Of a DNA stretch of 64,000 bases, positions 18,080 through 27,307 are shown piece after piece. Numbering within the stretch: the first letter of the stretch is position 1; the number at the start of each line of letters is the position of its first letter. Origin of the DNA: Dysgonomonas sp. PF1-14 (GTDB taxonomy: Bacteria > Bacteroidota > Bacteroidia > Bacteroidales > Dysgonomonadaceae). Location of the stretch: contig NZ_JARXWN010000005.1 of assembly GCF_029892965.1 (NCBI RefSeq), positions 62,001 through 126,000 of the forward strand, written 5' to 3'. The notes below the pieces were generated by a model. The model did no database searches. It was not told the DNA's origin and saw only the letters and a program-made list of their open reading frames with translations. The translations under genes and the position numbers were made by a program.

Positions 18080-18841
18080 ATGACTGTATTCTTTTACGAT
18101 AAAACATTTGAGGGATTATTGACCGCCATATTCGATGCTTACAACCGCAAAGTATTTCCCGATAAGCTGCTGGCAGAAGGCGACGTTGCACCGTTGTTTA
18201 TGGAAGACTGTTATACTGTAGTCACACAGGAAGATAAGGCTACTCGCGTATGGACATCGCTGGAAAAGAGAATGAGTAAAGGAGCCTGCAATATGCTTAC
18301 GCATGTGTGGCTCTCGGAAGAAGAGGGGAGTGACGAATTGTTGTTCAGATACATACGTAAACAGACAGACAGTAAAATATCCATAGAGACTAACTTCGGA
18401 GATGAAGATGTATTACGGATGCACCAAGTGGCAAAACGGGTTTCACACGAATGCCTTTATCTGAAACAGTTTGTCCGTTTCCAGAAAGCAGCCGATGACA
18501 TATTCTTTGCTCCGGTTTCACCAAAGTGTAACGCCTTGCCTTTGGCTATCGAACATTTCAAAGATCGTTTCGCTGATCAGAAATGGGTAATATACGACAT
18601 CAAACGGAAATACGGATATTACTACGACCTGCATACAATGGTGGAGATGACACTCGACAATGACAAACACCTTTTGAGCGGAAAACTGGATGAAAACCTG
18701 ATGGCAGAGGACGAAAAAATGTTTCAGGAACTGTGGAAAGGTTACTTCAAGTCGATGACCATTAAAGAACGCATAAATCTTAAGTTGCATCGCCAGCATA
18801 TGCCAAAGAGATTCTGGAAATACCTGACCGAAAAGCAGTAG
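18080..18841 (+). CDS. TIGR03915/DUF4130-family partner of the radical SAM protein
   Basis: This 253-residue protein matches the probable DNA-metabolism family nearly always encoded beside the upstream radical-SAM protein. It begins TVFFYDKTFEGLLTAIFDAY, and has a conserved QKWVIYDIKRKYGYYYD stretch near residue 170-186. In some bacteria this module is fused to a uracil-DNA-glycosylase-like domain; here it is free-standing. The 2-bp spacing implies coupled translation. No catalytic residues can be assigned. Confidence 0.87.
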   Translation: MTVFFYDKTFEGLLTAIFDAYNRKVFPDKLLAEGDVAPLFMEDCYTVVTQEDKATRVWTSLEKRMSKGACNMLTHVWLSEEEGSDELLFRYIRKQTDSKISIETNFGDEDVLRMHQVAKRVSHECLYLKQFVRFQKAADDIFFAPVSPKCNALPLAIEHFKDRFADQKWVIYDIKRKYGYYYDLHTMVEMTLDNDKHLLSGKLDENLMAEDEKMFQELWKGYFKSMTIKERINLKLHRQHMPKRFWKYLTEKQ

Positions 18842-19158
18842 CTATTCTTACCATATTATATACCGACAAACCCGCTTCGCGAACACTACTACTTATTTGT
18901 TTTTCATTGGCATTCTCAATAAATCAATTAACTGATAAACAATATAATATATAAAATATGTAAAGTAATATATTTCTATATTTCAGACACAATCTTTTCC
19001 TTGTTGTTACCCTTAATCAACTTGTAATTAGGACTATATTATTGACAAATTATTCAGTATAAAAGAGTAATTTTAGCCATATTAATATTGATGAAAATGC
19101 TCAAAACCTGTGTTGCGAATAATATACATATTGTTACATATACATAGTCTTCTTTAAT
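18842..19158. other. Convergent intergenic gap, nothing recognised
   Basis: These 317 bp lie between the rightward DNA-metabolism pair and the leftward efflux operon. They are AT-rich; I see no convincing terminator hairpin, ORF or repeat. Confidence 0.5.
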
Positions 19159-20478
19159 CTATTTTCCGGAATAGCTTAACGCCTGTCCACTGATTTGCAT
19201 CAGAGAGATTTCGCACAGTTTGGTATTATATTCGGCTTGTACCAGACGCTCTTCAGCTTCAAGCAAACTGTTCTGAGCCTCACGCAATTCTATACCGGCA
19301 AGGTCTCCGAGCTTGTAACGCTCAACTGCTATCTCATGATTTTCGCGTGCAGTTTCTACATTCTCTCGTTCCAGATTGGTAAGTTCTATATTATTCCTGT
19401 ACGCCATCCACATGTTGGCCAGATCAGCTTTCAGTGACAAGGTAGTTTGTTCGTACTGTAATTGCTTGTTTTCGATCTCTATTTTTGCGTTCTTTTGTTT
19501 ACGTTTGCGATTGAAGCCGCTAAAAAGGTTCATGCCTACCGTAAAGCCGTAATTGAAACCAAGTGTATTCTGTTTGTCGATTGTGCCTGTATTATAGATA
19601 TTCCGGCTATATCCATAGCCTGCATTTACTCTCAGATAAGGATAGTTCTCGCTTTGGGCTGTCTTTAAATCCAATTCGCTCAGATTTCTGTTTCTGCCGG
19701 CCAATAGCAGAAAACTATTGGATGAGAGAGTACGTTGCCATATCTCTTCCTGATTGAGGAACTGGTTGAATGATATTGTAGAATCGCTTGTTACTATCAG
19801 TTGGTCTACCTTATCTACAGCCATCATCTGATTTAGCGAAATACGCGAAGCATACAATATCTCATACTGTTTTATCAGGCGCGAACTGTCACTGTTGAAG
19901 TCTACGCGTGCCTGTTGCATTTCCAGACGCGAACCTGCGCCTATCTCGTAACGTGCTTCTACTATGCGAAGGCGCTCTTTTGATAGCTTTACGGCTGATT
20001 TGAGATTGTTCAGGCGGATATTTTGCTGTATATAGTTATAATATTCGGCTGTCAGATCAGCTATAAAGTTTTCTATAGTAAGGCGGGTATTGAGTTCGCC
20101 CATCTGTTGCAGTTCCTTCAGTCGCTTATGATTGGTCTGAATGTTGAATCCGTCAAATACAGTCCAATTAAGATTAACCCCTGCATTCAGTAGCTGATTG
20201 TGAACCCCGTTGTTTTTGTTCTGTCCACCTTCCGACAGATTTTGCGTAACATCGTTTACTGTTCCTGAATAACCGGCAGTAAGGTCTACTGTAGGCAGAT
20301 AGCCCGCATTGCCGATAGTCATGTTATTATCGGATATCTCCTGATTGTTACGGGTTATCCTGATATCGTAATTTTGTTGTAATCCGGTTTCTATACATCT
20401 TTTCAGATCATACACTACCTGTGCCTGCATCAATACAGGCAAAACAAGCAGTAATGCAATTGGTATATATTTCTTCAT
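19159..20478 (-). CDS. TolC-family outer-membrane efflux protein (RND system)
   Basis: The 439-residue protein has a signal peptide (to about residue 19) and the two long helical repeats of the outer-membrane efflux family. Examples are LKRCIETGLQQNYDIRITRNN near the start and a C-terminal repeat with RYKLGDLAGIELREAQNSLLEAEERL. It would form the outer-membrane channel for the RND pump and adaptor encoded just upstream. A 369-bp repeat-filled gap separates it from the pump gene, so the channel could be expressed at a lower or separate level. Confidence 0.92.
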   Translation of the reverse strand: MKKYIPIALLLVLPVLMQAQVVYDLKRCIETGLQQNYDIRITRNNQEISDNNMTIGNAGYLPTVDLTAGYSGTVNDVTQNLSEGGQNKNNGVHNQLLNAGVNLNWTVFDGFNIQTNHKRLKELQQMGELNTRLTIENFIADLTAEYYNYIQQNIRLNNLKSAVKLSKERLRIVEARYEIGAGSRLEMQQARVDFNSDSSRLIKQYEILYASRISLNQMMAVDKVDQLIVTSDSTISFNQFLNQEEIWQRTLSSNSFLLLAGRNRNLSELDLKTAQSENYPYLRVNAGYGYSRNIYNTGTIDKQNTLGFNYGFTVGMNLFSGFNRKRKQKNAKIEIENKQLQYEQTTLSLKADLANMWMAYRNNIELTNLERENVETARENHEIAVERYKLGDLAGIELREAQNSLLEAEERLVQAEYNTKLCEISLMQISGQALSYSGK

Positions 20479-20505
20479 ATATGATAAATTCTCAATTTCT
20501 ATTCC

Positions 20506-20776
20506 TTTTTAACTAAAAGCTGACATTTCTTACAAAGTTTACTCGTTTTTAGTTTTAGCTACACTTTGTTCCGCTGAACGATGTTTCTAGCTTGCTAGTC
20601 CAACCCTATTTTTTGTAGGGGCTGACCCGCGTGTCTGCCCAATTATTTGGTTTTCGGGCGAACACATGGATTCGCCCCTACAGCATTCCCTTTTCAGGGA
20701 TTTGCAACTCCCTCTCCCTTCGGAGAGGGTTCGGGTGAGGTGGTTTTTAACTAAAACCTTACAAACCTTACAAAGG
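20506..20776 (+). repeat. Composite intergenic repeat, copy 1 (between pump and channel genes)
   Basis: The element starts with TTTTTAACTAAAAGCTGACA (20506-20525) and ends with TTTTTAACTAAAACCTTA (20744-20761) plus a small inverted repeat. Between them lie an actagcaagctag-like palindrome (near 20587-20599), an imperfect TGTAGGGG...CCCCTACA inverted repeat (20614-20682), and a CCCTCTCC/GGAGAGGG hairpin (20710-20729) of a type very common in bacterial intergenic DNA. The same end pair recurs at 40741-40892. Confidence 0.65.
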
Positions 20777-20847
20777 TTACACATTATACAATGTTTTATG
20801 CTGCAAACTGTTACCGATCTCTATCGGCACTATATAGATAAATATTT

Positions 20848-23800
20848 TTACTTCTCATCGACTGCCTTTTTGCCTCTGTCGGTAGATATGTACAGATACA
20901 TGGCAGGAACAACAAAGATAGTAAGCAATGTAGATACCATCATGCCACCGATAACGGCTACCCCCATAGCATTACGACCGTTGGCACCTTCAGCACTGGC
21001 GAAAATCAATGGTAAAAGACCTAATACAGTGGAAAAACTCGTCATCAGAATAGGACGCAGACGCTGTACTGCCGCTCCCTGTATAGCTTCCATTTTGCTC
21101 ATGCCTGTTTCTTGTCGCTGATTGGCAAATTCCACAATAAGAATACCATTCTTTGCTACCAGTCCGATAAGCATGATGATACCGATCTGGCTGAAAATAT
21201 TCATCGTGACATCTTTCACGTACATAAACAGCAATGCTCCGGCAATGGCCAACGGTACTGTAAGCATGATAACAAAAGGATCTTTGAAACTCTCGAACTG
21301 TGCTGCCAAAATAAGGAATATCAATAAGATAGCCAATACGAAAGCAAACATAAGGCTCGATGAACTTTCCCTGAAGTCTTTGGAGTCACCCGACAATGCT
21401 GTGCGGAATGTGTCGTCAAGAGTTTCTTTCGCAATTCTGTCCATTTCGTCGAGTCCCGCACCGATAGTAACACCCGGAGCTAGTCCCGCCGAAACGGTTG
21501 CCGAATTGAAACGGTTGTAACGGTAAAGTTGCGGCGGTGCAACACTTTCTTCCAGACGCACAAGGTTATCCATCTGTATCATGTTTCCCGAAAGATTTTT
21601 CAGGTATATCGATTTCAGATCGAGAGGCGTATTACGTTGCTGACGATTTATTTCACCCAGTATCTGATATTGTTTTCCATTCATATAGAAATAACCCATA
21701 CGCTGCCCGCTCAGTGCATACTGCAATGTCTGTCCTATGTCTCGCGTACTCACGCCAAGCAAGGCAGCCTTGTCCCTGTCTATGATAATACGGGTTTCGG
21801 GCTTGGTAAATTTCAAATTCACATCTGCCATCTGGAACAGAGGGCTTTCTTGCACCTTACGCATAAATTCGGGAATAAATTCTTCCAGTTTTGCTATATT
21901 AGGAGCTTGTAGTACATATTGTATCGGCATACTTGAACGTCGTCCGCCAAATGTAGATTGCTGTTGTACAAATGTACGGGCACCGGTTTCGCGTCTTACC
22001 GCCTTTGTCAGTTCTGCTGCTATTTCCATCTGGCTTCTGCTACGGTCTTTTATATCGGGCAGACTCAGATTGATAAAACCGCCTCCAGTCCATACACGCA
22101 TCGTGTTGATAAGCCTTTCGGGGGCTACTGTATCGGCTATGACTGCAATTTTTTCCGTATAGTTACGATTAAATTCATAGGTAGAGCCTTCGGGGCCACT
22201 TGTACGTATCGTTATTTGCGAACGGTCTTCGAGTGGAGCCATTTCAGAAGGGATGACACTGATCAGATAACCGATAGCCGCTAGCGTAACGGCTATTATA
22301 GGCAATACAATAACTTTGCGTTTTAAGAAAGCAGCTAAAGCATTATGGTAACCGTTTGTCAACCAAAGGAAGAATGGTTCGGTTTTTCTGTAAAACCAAT
22401 TCGGTCTGTCTACCTTTTTCAGTAGTTTAGTCGACAACATCGGTGTGAAAGTGAGGGCGACGAATGCCGAAATAAGAACGGCTCCCGCTACCACAATACT
22501 AAATTCGCGGAACAGACGACCTGTCATTCCCTCAAGAAATACAATAGGGAAAAATACGGCTACAACTGTAATGGTAGTGGAAATAACGGCGAAAAATATT
22601 TCTTTCGAGCCTTCTATACCCGCTTCACGCGGCGTCATTCCACCCTCTATTTTCAGATAAATATTTTCCGTTACCACAATGGCGTCATCTACTACCAGCC
22701 CTACAGCCAATACGACTGCTAACATGGAAAGCACATTGATGGAGAATCCTGCAACATACATCACAAAGAAAGCCCCCACCAGCGATACGGGAATAACTAC
22801 ACATGGAACCAATGTCACACGCCAGTCGCGGAGGAAAAGGAAAATAATAATAACAACCAGTAAAAATGCTATATAAACGGTTTCTTCCACTTCGGCAATA
22901 GATGCCCGTATAAACTTCGTATTATCGAAAGCCACATCGATAAAGACATCTTCAGGCAGGTCTTTTCTCAACTGTTCGAGACGTATCATCGCTTCGTTCG
23001 AAATCTCTATCTGATTGGCACCGGGTTGCGGGATAATTACTGTGCTTACGGCGGGCACACCATTGCGGCGCATAATGCTCCGGTGGTTTTCTGTACCCAG
23101 CTCAGCTGTCCCTACATCCTTGAATCGTACTACATTATAATTATCTTCTTTGATAATCATGTTGTTAAATTCTTCAGGTGTTTGCATCAAACCTAATGTG
23201 CGAATGGCAAGTTCAAGGTCATTTCCTTCTATACTACCCGATGGTAATTCTACATTCTCCCTGTCTACTGCATTTTTTACATCCATAGGTGTAATGCCGT
23301 ACGAAGCCATTTTTACAGGATCGAGCCACAGGCGCATCGAATAACGATTTTGTCCCCATATCTCAACAGCACTTACATTCGGTATGGTCTGCAATCGTTC
23401 TTTAACCGTCAGTTCGGCTATTTCGCTCAGTTCGAGCAACGAACGTTTTTCACTTTGTATGCTGATCTGTATGATAGGATTTGCATCGGCATCGGCTTTC
23501 GATACGGTAGGAGGGTCGCAGTCGCGCGGCAGATAGCGCTGGGCGCGCGATACCTTGTCTCGTACGTCATTTGCAGCAGTTTCCAGATCGACCGTTAATT
23601 CAAATTCGACCGTTATACGGCTTTGTCCCTGACTACTGCTACTTGTGAGCGACCTGATACCGGGAATACCATTGATATTCTGTTCGAGCGGTTCGGTAAT
23701 CTGATTTTCTATGATTTCTGCATTAGCACCCGGATAAGATACATTCACCGAGATAATTGGGTTGTCTATATTCGGATACTCGCGTACACCCAGATAGGTG

Positions 23801-23886
23801 TATCCGATCATACCCAGCAGGAATATAACCAATACGAATACGGTTGCCAGTACCGGACGCTTTATGCTTATTTCGGATATTGTCAT
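20848..23886 (-). CDS. RND-family efflux pump inner-membrane subunit (AcrB/MexB-like)
   Basis: The 1012-residue length and layout match hydrophobe/amphiphile efflux RND pumps. The N-terminus reads SIKRPVLATVFVLVIFLLGM. The porter domain follows, then helices 2-6 with the proton-relay pair in LAVGLVVDDAIVVTENI. A second porter repeat and helices 7-12 follow, with LIGLVAKNGILIVEFANQ. It would use the proton gradient to drive export of toxic or amphiphilic compounds through the adaptor and TolC-like partners. Substrates cannot be told from sequence. It lies 122 bp downstream of the adaptor gene, in the same direction. Confidence 0.95.
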   Translation of the reverse strand: MTISEISIKRPVLATVFVLVIFLLGMIGYTYLGVREYPNIDNPIISVNVSYPGANAEIIENQITEPLEQNINGIPGIRSLTSSSSQGQSRITVEFELTVDLETAANDVRDKVSRAQRYLPRDCDPPTVSKADADANPIIQISIQSEKRSLLELSEIAELTVKERLQTIPNVSAVEIWGQNRYSMRLWLDPVKMASYGITPMDVKNAVDRENVELPSGSIEGNDLELAIRTLGLMQTPEEFNNMIIKEDNYNVVRFKDVGTAELGTENHRSIMRRNGVPAVSTVIIPQPGANQIEISNEAMIRLEQLRKDLPEDVFIDVAFDNTKFIRASIAEVEETVYIAFLLVVIIIFLFLRDWRVTLVPCVVIPVSLVGAFFVMYVAGFSINVLSMLAVVLAVGLVVDDAIVVTENIYLKIEGGMTPREAGIEGSKEIFFAVISTTITVVAVFFPIVFLEGMTGRLFREFSIVVAGAVLISAFVALTFTPMLSTKLLKKVDRPNWFYRKTEPFFLWLTNGYHNALAAFLKRKVIVLPIIAVTLAAIGYLISVIPSEMAPLEDRSQITIRTSGPEGSTYEFNRNYTEKIAVIADTVAPERLINTMRVWTGGGFINLSLPDIKDRSRSQMEIAAELTKAVRRETGARTFVQQQSTFGGRRSSMPIQYVLQAPNIAKLEEFIPEFMRKVQESPLFQMADVNLKFTKPETRIIIDRDKAALLGVSTRDIGQTLQYALSGQRMGYFYMNGKQYQILGEINRQQRNTPLDLKSIYLKNLSGNMIQMDNLVRLEESVAPPQLYRYNRFNSATVSAGLAPGVTIGAGLDEMDRIAKETLDDTFRTALSGDSKDFRESSSSLMFAFVLAILLIFLILAAQFESFKDPFVIMLTVPLAIAGALLFMYVKDVTMNIFSQIGIIMLIGLVAKNGILIVEFANQRQETGMSKMEAIQGAAVQRLRPILMTSFSTVLGLLPLIFASAEGANGRNAMGVAVIGGMMVSTLLTIFVVPAMYLYISTDRGKKAVDEK

Positions 23887-24008
23887 TGGTTTATTATTGA
23901 CGTCTAACCCCGAAGGGAGAATTAAGGATTATAAGTTCTATTATTATTTCTAATTAATTGTTGATGCAGATACCATATTCCCCCAAGAGGGAGGCTAGGA
24001 GAGGGCTG

Positions 24009-25103
24009 TTACTCAAAACTGTCTATTACTACAGGCAGCCCGTCACGCAACTGCATTACACCCGTTACCAGCAGCGTATCTCCTGCATTCAGTCCGCTCA
24101 GCACCTGAATGGACGATGCAGTACGCATTCCTTTTTTGAGTTGTACCTGATGCGCCTTCCCGTCCTTATATACATATGCTATATCGCGTCCCATTTCGGC
24201 AATCGTGGAAAGGCTAGGTATAACCAGCGTATTTTTTATCTCCTGCAATCGTATCTCTATGTTTGTAGAAAGTCCCGGTTTAAGCCTTCCTCCCGGGTTG
24301 GAATACAATGCGCGGGCTTTCAGAGTCAGTGTTTGTTTATCCAGATTCGATTCTACGGCGTACACTGTTGCCTGATAAGAGCTCATGTCGTTATCCAGAG
24401 AAAATGTAAGCACAGTGCCGGCTTTTACATTATTCACATGGGCTTCGTTTACCGAAAACTCAATCTTTAAAGGCGATATTTTTGTCAGATGCGATATAAT
24501 AGTGGTAGGCGAGGCGTAAGTACCTTCACTGACCTGACGCAGCCCGATAACACCATCGAACGGTGCCCGAAGCTCGGTCTGTGCGATACGCGACTTTACG
24601 AGGTCGATATCCGCCCTTAGTTTTTCCAACTCGGTATTTACCGATTCGTAGGCTTCCTGACTTACGGCATCTTTTGCCAATAGCGACTTCTGACGGAAAA
24701 CCCTGTCCTGAGCAAGCGGAACCTGAGCTTGTAGTTTTTGCAATTCGGCCTGTAAGGGTTTGTCATTTACCTTAGCCAATAGTTGCCCTTTGCGCACTGT
24801 CGATCCTTCTTTGAAGTGAATTTCCGTTATTTTTCCGGATGTTTCGAACGAGAGGTCTACTTCTTCATCGGGAATAAGCAGCCCTTTTGTCCTGATCACA
24901 TCAGTCAGATTTTCATACTTCAATATCTGGGCGTTCACATTCAGTGCCGAACGTCCGGTTTTCCCTCCCTTGTTTCCTTCGGTAGTGGGTACAGGTTCTC
25001 CGTCACCGGATACAACCCAAGCCTTTATTTTAGGATAAAGAGCCATTCCGGCCAAAAACAGTACAATGACTGCAATTAAGGCAATTCTAGTCTTTTTACT
25101 CAT
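24009..25103 (-). CDS. RND periplasmic adaptor (membrane fusion protein, HlyD/AcrA family)
   Basis: The 364-residue protein starts with a single N-terminal membrane anchor (IALIAVIVLFLAGMALYP). It continues with the biotinyl-lipoyl-like half motifs (SGKITEIHFKEGSTVRKGQLLAKV and APFDGVIGLRQVSEG), an intervening helical hairpin, and a beta-barrel domain. It would bridge the RND pump and the outer-membrane channel. It is the first gene of the efflux operon; a regulator gene is not adjacent. Confidence 0.93.
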   Translation of the reverse strand: MSKKTRIALIAVIVLFLAGMALYPKIKAWVVSGDGEPVPTTEGNKGGKTGRSALNVNAQILKYENLTDVIRTKGLLIPDEEVDLSFETSGKITEIHFKEGSTVRKGQLLAKVNDKPLQAELQKLQAQVPLAQDRVFRQKSLLAKDAVSQEAYESVNTELEKLRADIDLVKSRIAQTELRAPFDGVIGLRQVSEGTYASPTTIISHLTKISPLKIEFSVNEAHVNNVKAGTVLTFSLDNDMSSYQATVYAVESNLDKQTLTLKARALYSNPGGRLKPGLSTNIEIRLQEIKNTLVIPSLSTIAEMGRDIAYVYKDGKAHQVQLKKGMRTASSIQVLSGLNAGDTLLVTGVMQLRDGLPVVIDSFE

Positions 25104-25932
25104 ACAAAATCTTTTCTATTTTCGGGCTTATGGTATAGATTTCCCGAGAATGTGATATTAAATAAGCAAAAAGGTTTAATTCATCTCTCTTTATTTAGTT
25201 TTTATTTGCAATAATAAACAGGAGTTAACTAAAGTTAGGTGTTTTATAGCCATGCTTAACCCCGACTTTTTCCGTGCTAACGATTCTGTGAAGTTTAGTA
25301 ACTAATGCGAATTCAGGAGTTGAAATTATATGATTGTTTATTAGTTACTAGTTACTTCGCCCTTTGGGCAGTTACAAGTTACAAGTAAAATTCTTTATTT
25401 ATTGTCTCCAGATCGTGCTTTAGCCCGTGCCGTTAGCTTTACCGTAGGGTGAGAAAGGCGTAAAACAAAAACGTGTTTGAGCTTAGTTGTTGGTTCGTAT
25501 TATGCAAAAGCCATGAGCGAGTTTTTTTGTTTAGCCTTTGAGCCCTATAACGGGTCGTCCTATGAAGCGGGGCGCTAAAGACTTTTTGATTCCTTTTGGG
25601 GCTTAGGCCAAAAGGAATGCAAGCAATCTGTGATTGCGCGCAGTAGAAAATAAACAAACGATTATTCAATACAATCTCAAATACTGATTGGCATAACTAT
25701 CTAAATTTGAGCGAAAATATTTCATATAACTGTTTACCTATTGTACATAATTGTGTACACTGTTTCGTTGCTGAAGCGCAAATGAACTATCGGGCTCGTA
25801 GCAGCCGAATTATTAGTATATAAATTAAAAATAGTTATTATCTGGCATATTACTTTTTACATCTGTCTGTTATTCGGTAGCTATTATATATCTTTGTGTA
25901 TCTAAAAGCAGCTTAATTTAACAGAATACCAA
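25104..25932. other. Long intergenic region containing a conserved Bacteroidota-type element
   Basis: This 829-bp gap separates the divergent efflux operon and hexokinase. A minus-strand frame at 25439-25669 would encode 76 residues including TRYRAQRLNKKTRSWLLHNTN. Similar conceptual peptides recur in Bacteroidota genomes and look like translation of a dispersed non-coding repeat. The core has an 11-bp inverted repeat (25589-25599 with 25608-25618). A GCCCTTTGGGC palindrome lies near 25360. I do not call a protein here. Confidence 0.45.
25889..25896 (+). promoter_or_regulatory. Bacteroidota -7 box (TATCTTTG) for hexokinase
   Basis: An exact TAnnTTTG match is placed 37 bp upstream of the ATG at 25933, giving a leader of about 30 nt. 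Confidence 0.6.
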
Positions 25933-27141
25933 ATGAAAAAAAACTTATTTAAATTAAAAACAAGGCAACTGAAGGAAATTGCCCAATCACTTCACGCTAA
26001 AGTAGAAAATGGCCTAGAAAAAGATAATACCGAGATTCAGTGTATTCCTACTTACATTAGTCCTAAGACTTCCGGAATCAACGGACATGCTACCGTACTC
26101 GATCTTGGAGGAACAAACTACCGCGTGGCTGTAGTGGATTTTGAAGATGGAAAAGCCTCCATACATCCCGAGAACGGTTGGAAAAAAGATTTGTCGGTGA
26201 TGAGAAGTCCCGGCTTTAGTCGTGACGACCTGTTTAAGGAACAAGCCGATCCGATTGGTGAAATGAAGCGCGAAAAGCCGATGCCTATCGGTTATTGTTT
26301 CTCATATCCGGCAGATTCTATGCTCGATGGAGATGCAAAACTGATACGTTGGACAAAAGGAGTAGATATCAAGGAGATGATAGGAAAGCCTGTCGGACAG
26401 CCCCTTGTAGACTATCTCAACAAACAAAATGAGGTGAAATTTACCGGAGTGAAGGTAATCAACGATACTGTTGCCAGTCTGTTTGCCGGTCTTACCGAAA
26501 GCAACTATGACGCTTATATAGGACTGATTGTAGGTACAGGTACTAATATGGCTACATTTATCAAGACCGATAAGATAAAAAAACTGAATAAGGACTATAA
26601 AGGTACAGGGCTAATCCCTGTAAATCTGGAGTCGGGTAATTTCTTCCCTCCGCATCTGACAACTATAGACGATAAGGTAGATGCCTGCTCGGATACTAAA
26701 GGTGCACAACGTTTCGAAAAAGCCGTTTCGGGAATGTATCTGGGGGAAATCCTAAAATCGGTCTTCCCTTGCGATGAATTTGAAGAAAGATTCGATGCGC
26801 AGAAGCTTACCAATATATTAAATTACCCGGATATACATAAGAAAAGATATGTAAGGGTTGCCGGACAAATATATGAGCGCTCGGCAAAGCTTGTGGCTGC
26901 ATCTATTGCAGGTCTGGTATCGGTATTGGTGTCGCACGATCCTTCCATCAAACGCATAAAACTGGTAGCCGAAGGAAGCTTGTTCTGGAGTGAACACCGC
27001 AAAGGTAAGAACTACAAGGATATGGTTATGTCCGAACTTCAGAATTTGTTATCGGAACTGGAGCACGATGACGTACATGTATATGTAGGCAAAATGGATA
27101 ATGCAAATCTGATAGGATCGGCCATTGCTGCATTATCATAA
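25933..27141 (+). CDS. Hexokinase (eukaryote-like hexokinase family)
   Basis: This 402-residue cytoplasmic kinase phosphorylates glucose or other hexoses at O6. Visible motifs are the phosphate-1 loop LDLGGTNYRVAVVDF (57-71), sugar-binding GYCFSYPA, VINDTVASL with the catalytic aspartate, the phosphate-2 loop GLIVGTGTNMA, NLESGNF, and the adenosine-loop region VAEGSLFW. The family resembles eukaryotic hexokinase rather than bacterial Glk/ROK proteins and is typical of Bacteroidota. It is monocistronic, with its own promoter and terminator. Confidence 0.93.
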   Translation: MKKNLFKLKTRQLKEIAQSLHAKVENGLEKDNTEIQCIPTYISPKTSGINGHATVLDLGGTNYRVAVVDFEDGKASIHPENGWKKDLSVMRSPGFSRDDLFKEQADPIGEMKREKPMPIGYCFSYPADSMLDGDAKLIRWTKGVDIKEMIGKPVGQPLVDYLNKQNEVKFTGVKVINDTVASLFAGLTESNYDAYIGLIVGTGTNMATFIKTDKIKKLNKDYKGTGLIPVNLESGNFFPPHLTTIDDKVDACSDTKGAQRFEKAVSGMYLGEILKSVFPCDEFEERFDAQKLTNILNYPDIHKKRYVRVAGQIYERSAKLVAASIAGLVSVLVSHDPSIKRIKLVAEGSLFWSEHRKGKNYKDMVMSELQNLLSELEHDDVHVYVGKMDNANLIGSAIAALS

Positions 27142-27166
27142 TACTTATATAAAATATCTGTTACAG

Positions 27167-27204
27167 CAGGATTCGGAGAATACTCCCGAATCCTGTTTGC
27201 TTTT
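27167..27204 (+). terminator. Rho-independent terminator of hexokinase
   Basis: A 10-bp perfect stem (27167-27176 with 27186-27195) with a 9-nt loop is followed by TTTGCTTTTG, 26 bp after the stop codon. Confidence 0.75.
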
Positions 27205-27267
27205 GAAAGGAATGCTGTAAGGCGTCAATTTATCTATACTGATATGGTTTAAATCACTTTTTATAAG

Positions 27268-27275
27268 TATTTTTG
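27268..27275 (+). promoter_or_regulatory. Bacteroidota -7 box (TATTTTTG) for nadA
   Basis: A TAnnTTTG match lies 33 bp upstream of the nadA ATG, just downstream of the hexokinase terminator. Confidence 0.45.
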
Positions 27276-27307
27276 TCATCGATTTAACCATTACAATAAA
27301 AGAATAA

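Noticed and set aside
16815-18841. Radical-SAM pair as part of a phage-defence island
   Set aside because: No restriction, toxin, integrase or phage genes lie nearby, and base composition matches the surroundings.
25439-25669. 76-residue protein on the minus strand
   Set aside because: It overlaps a structured dispersed element and lacks promoter, leader or domain; treated as non-coding.
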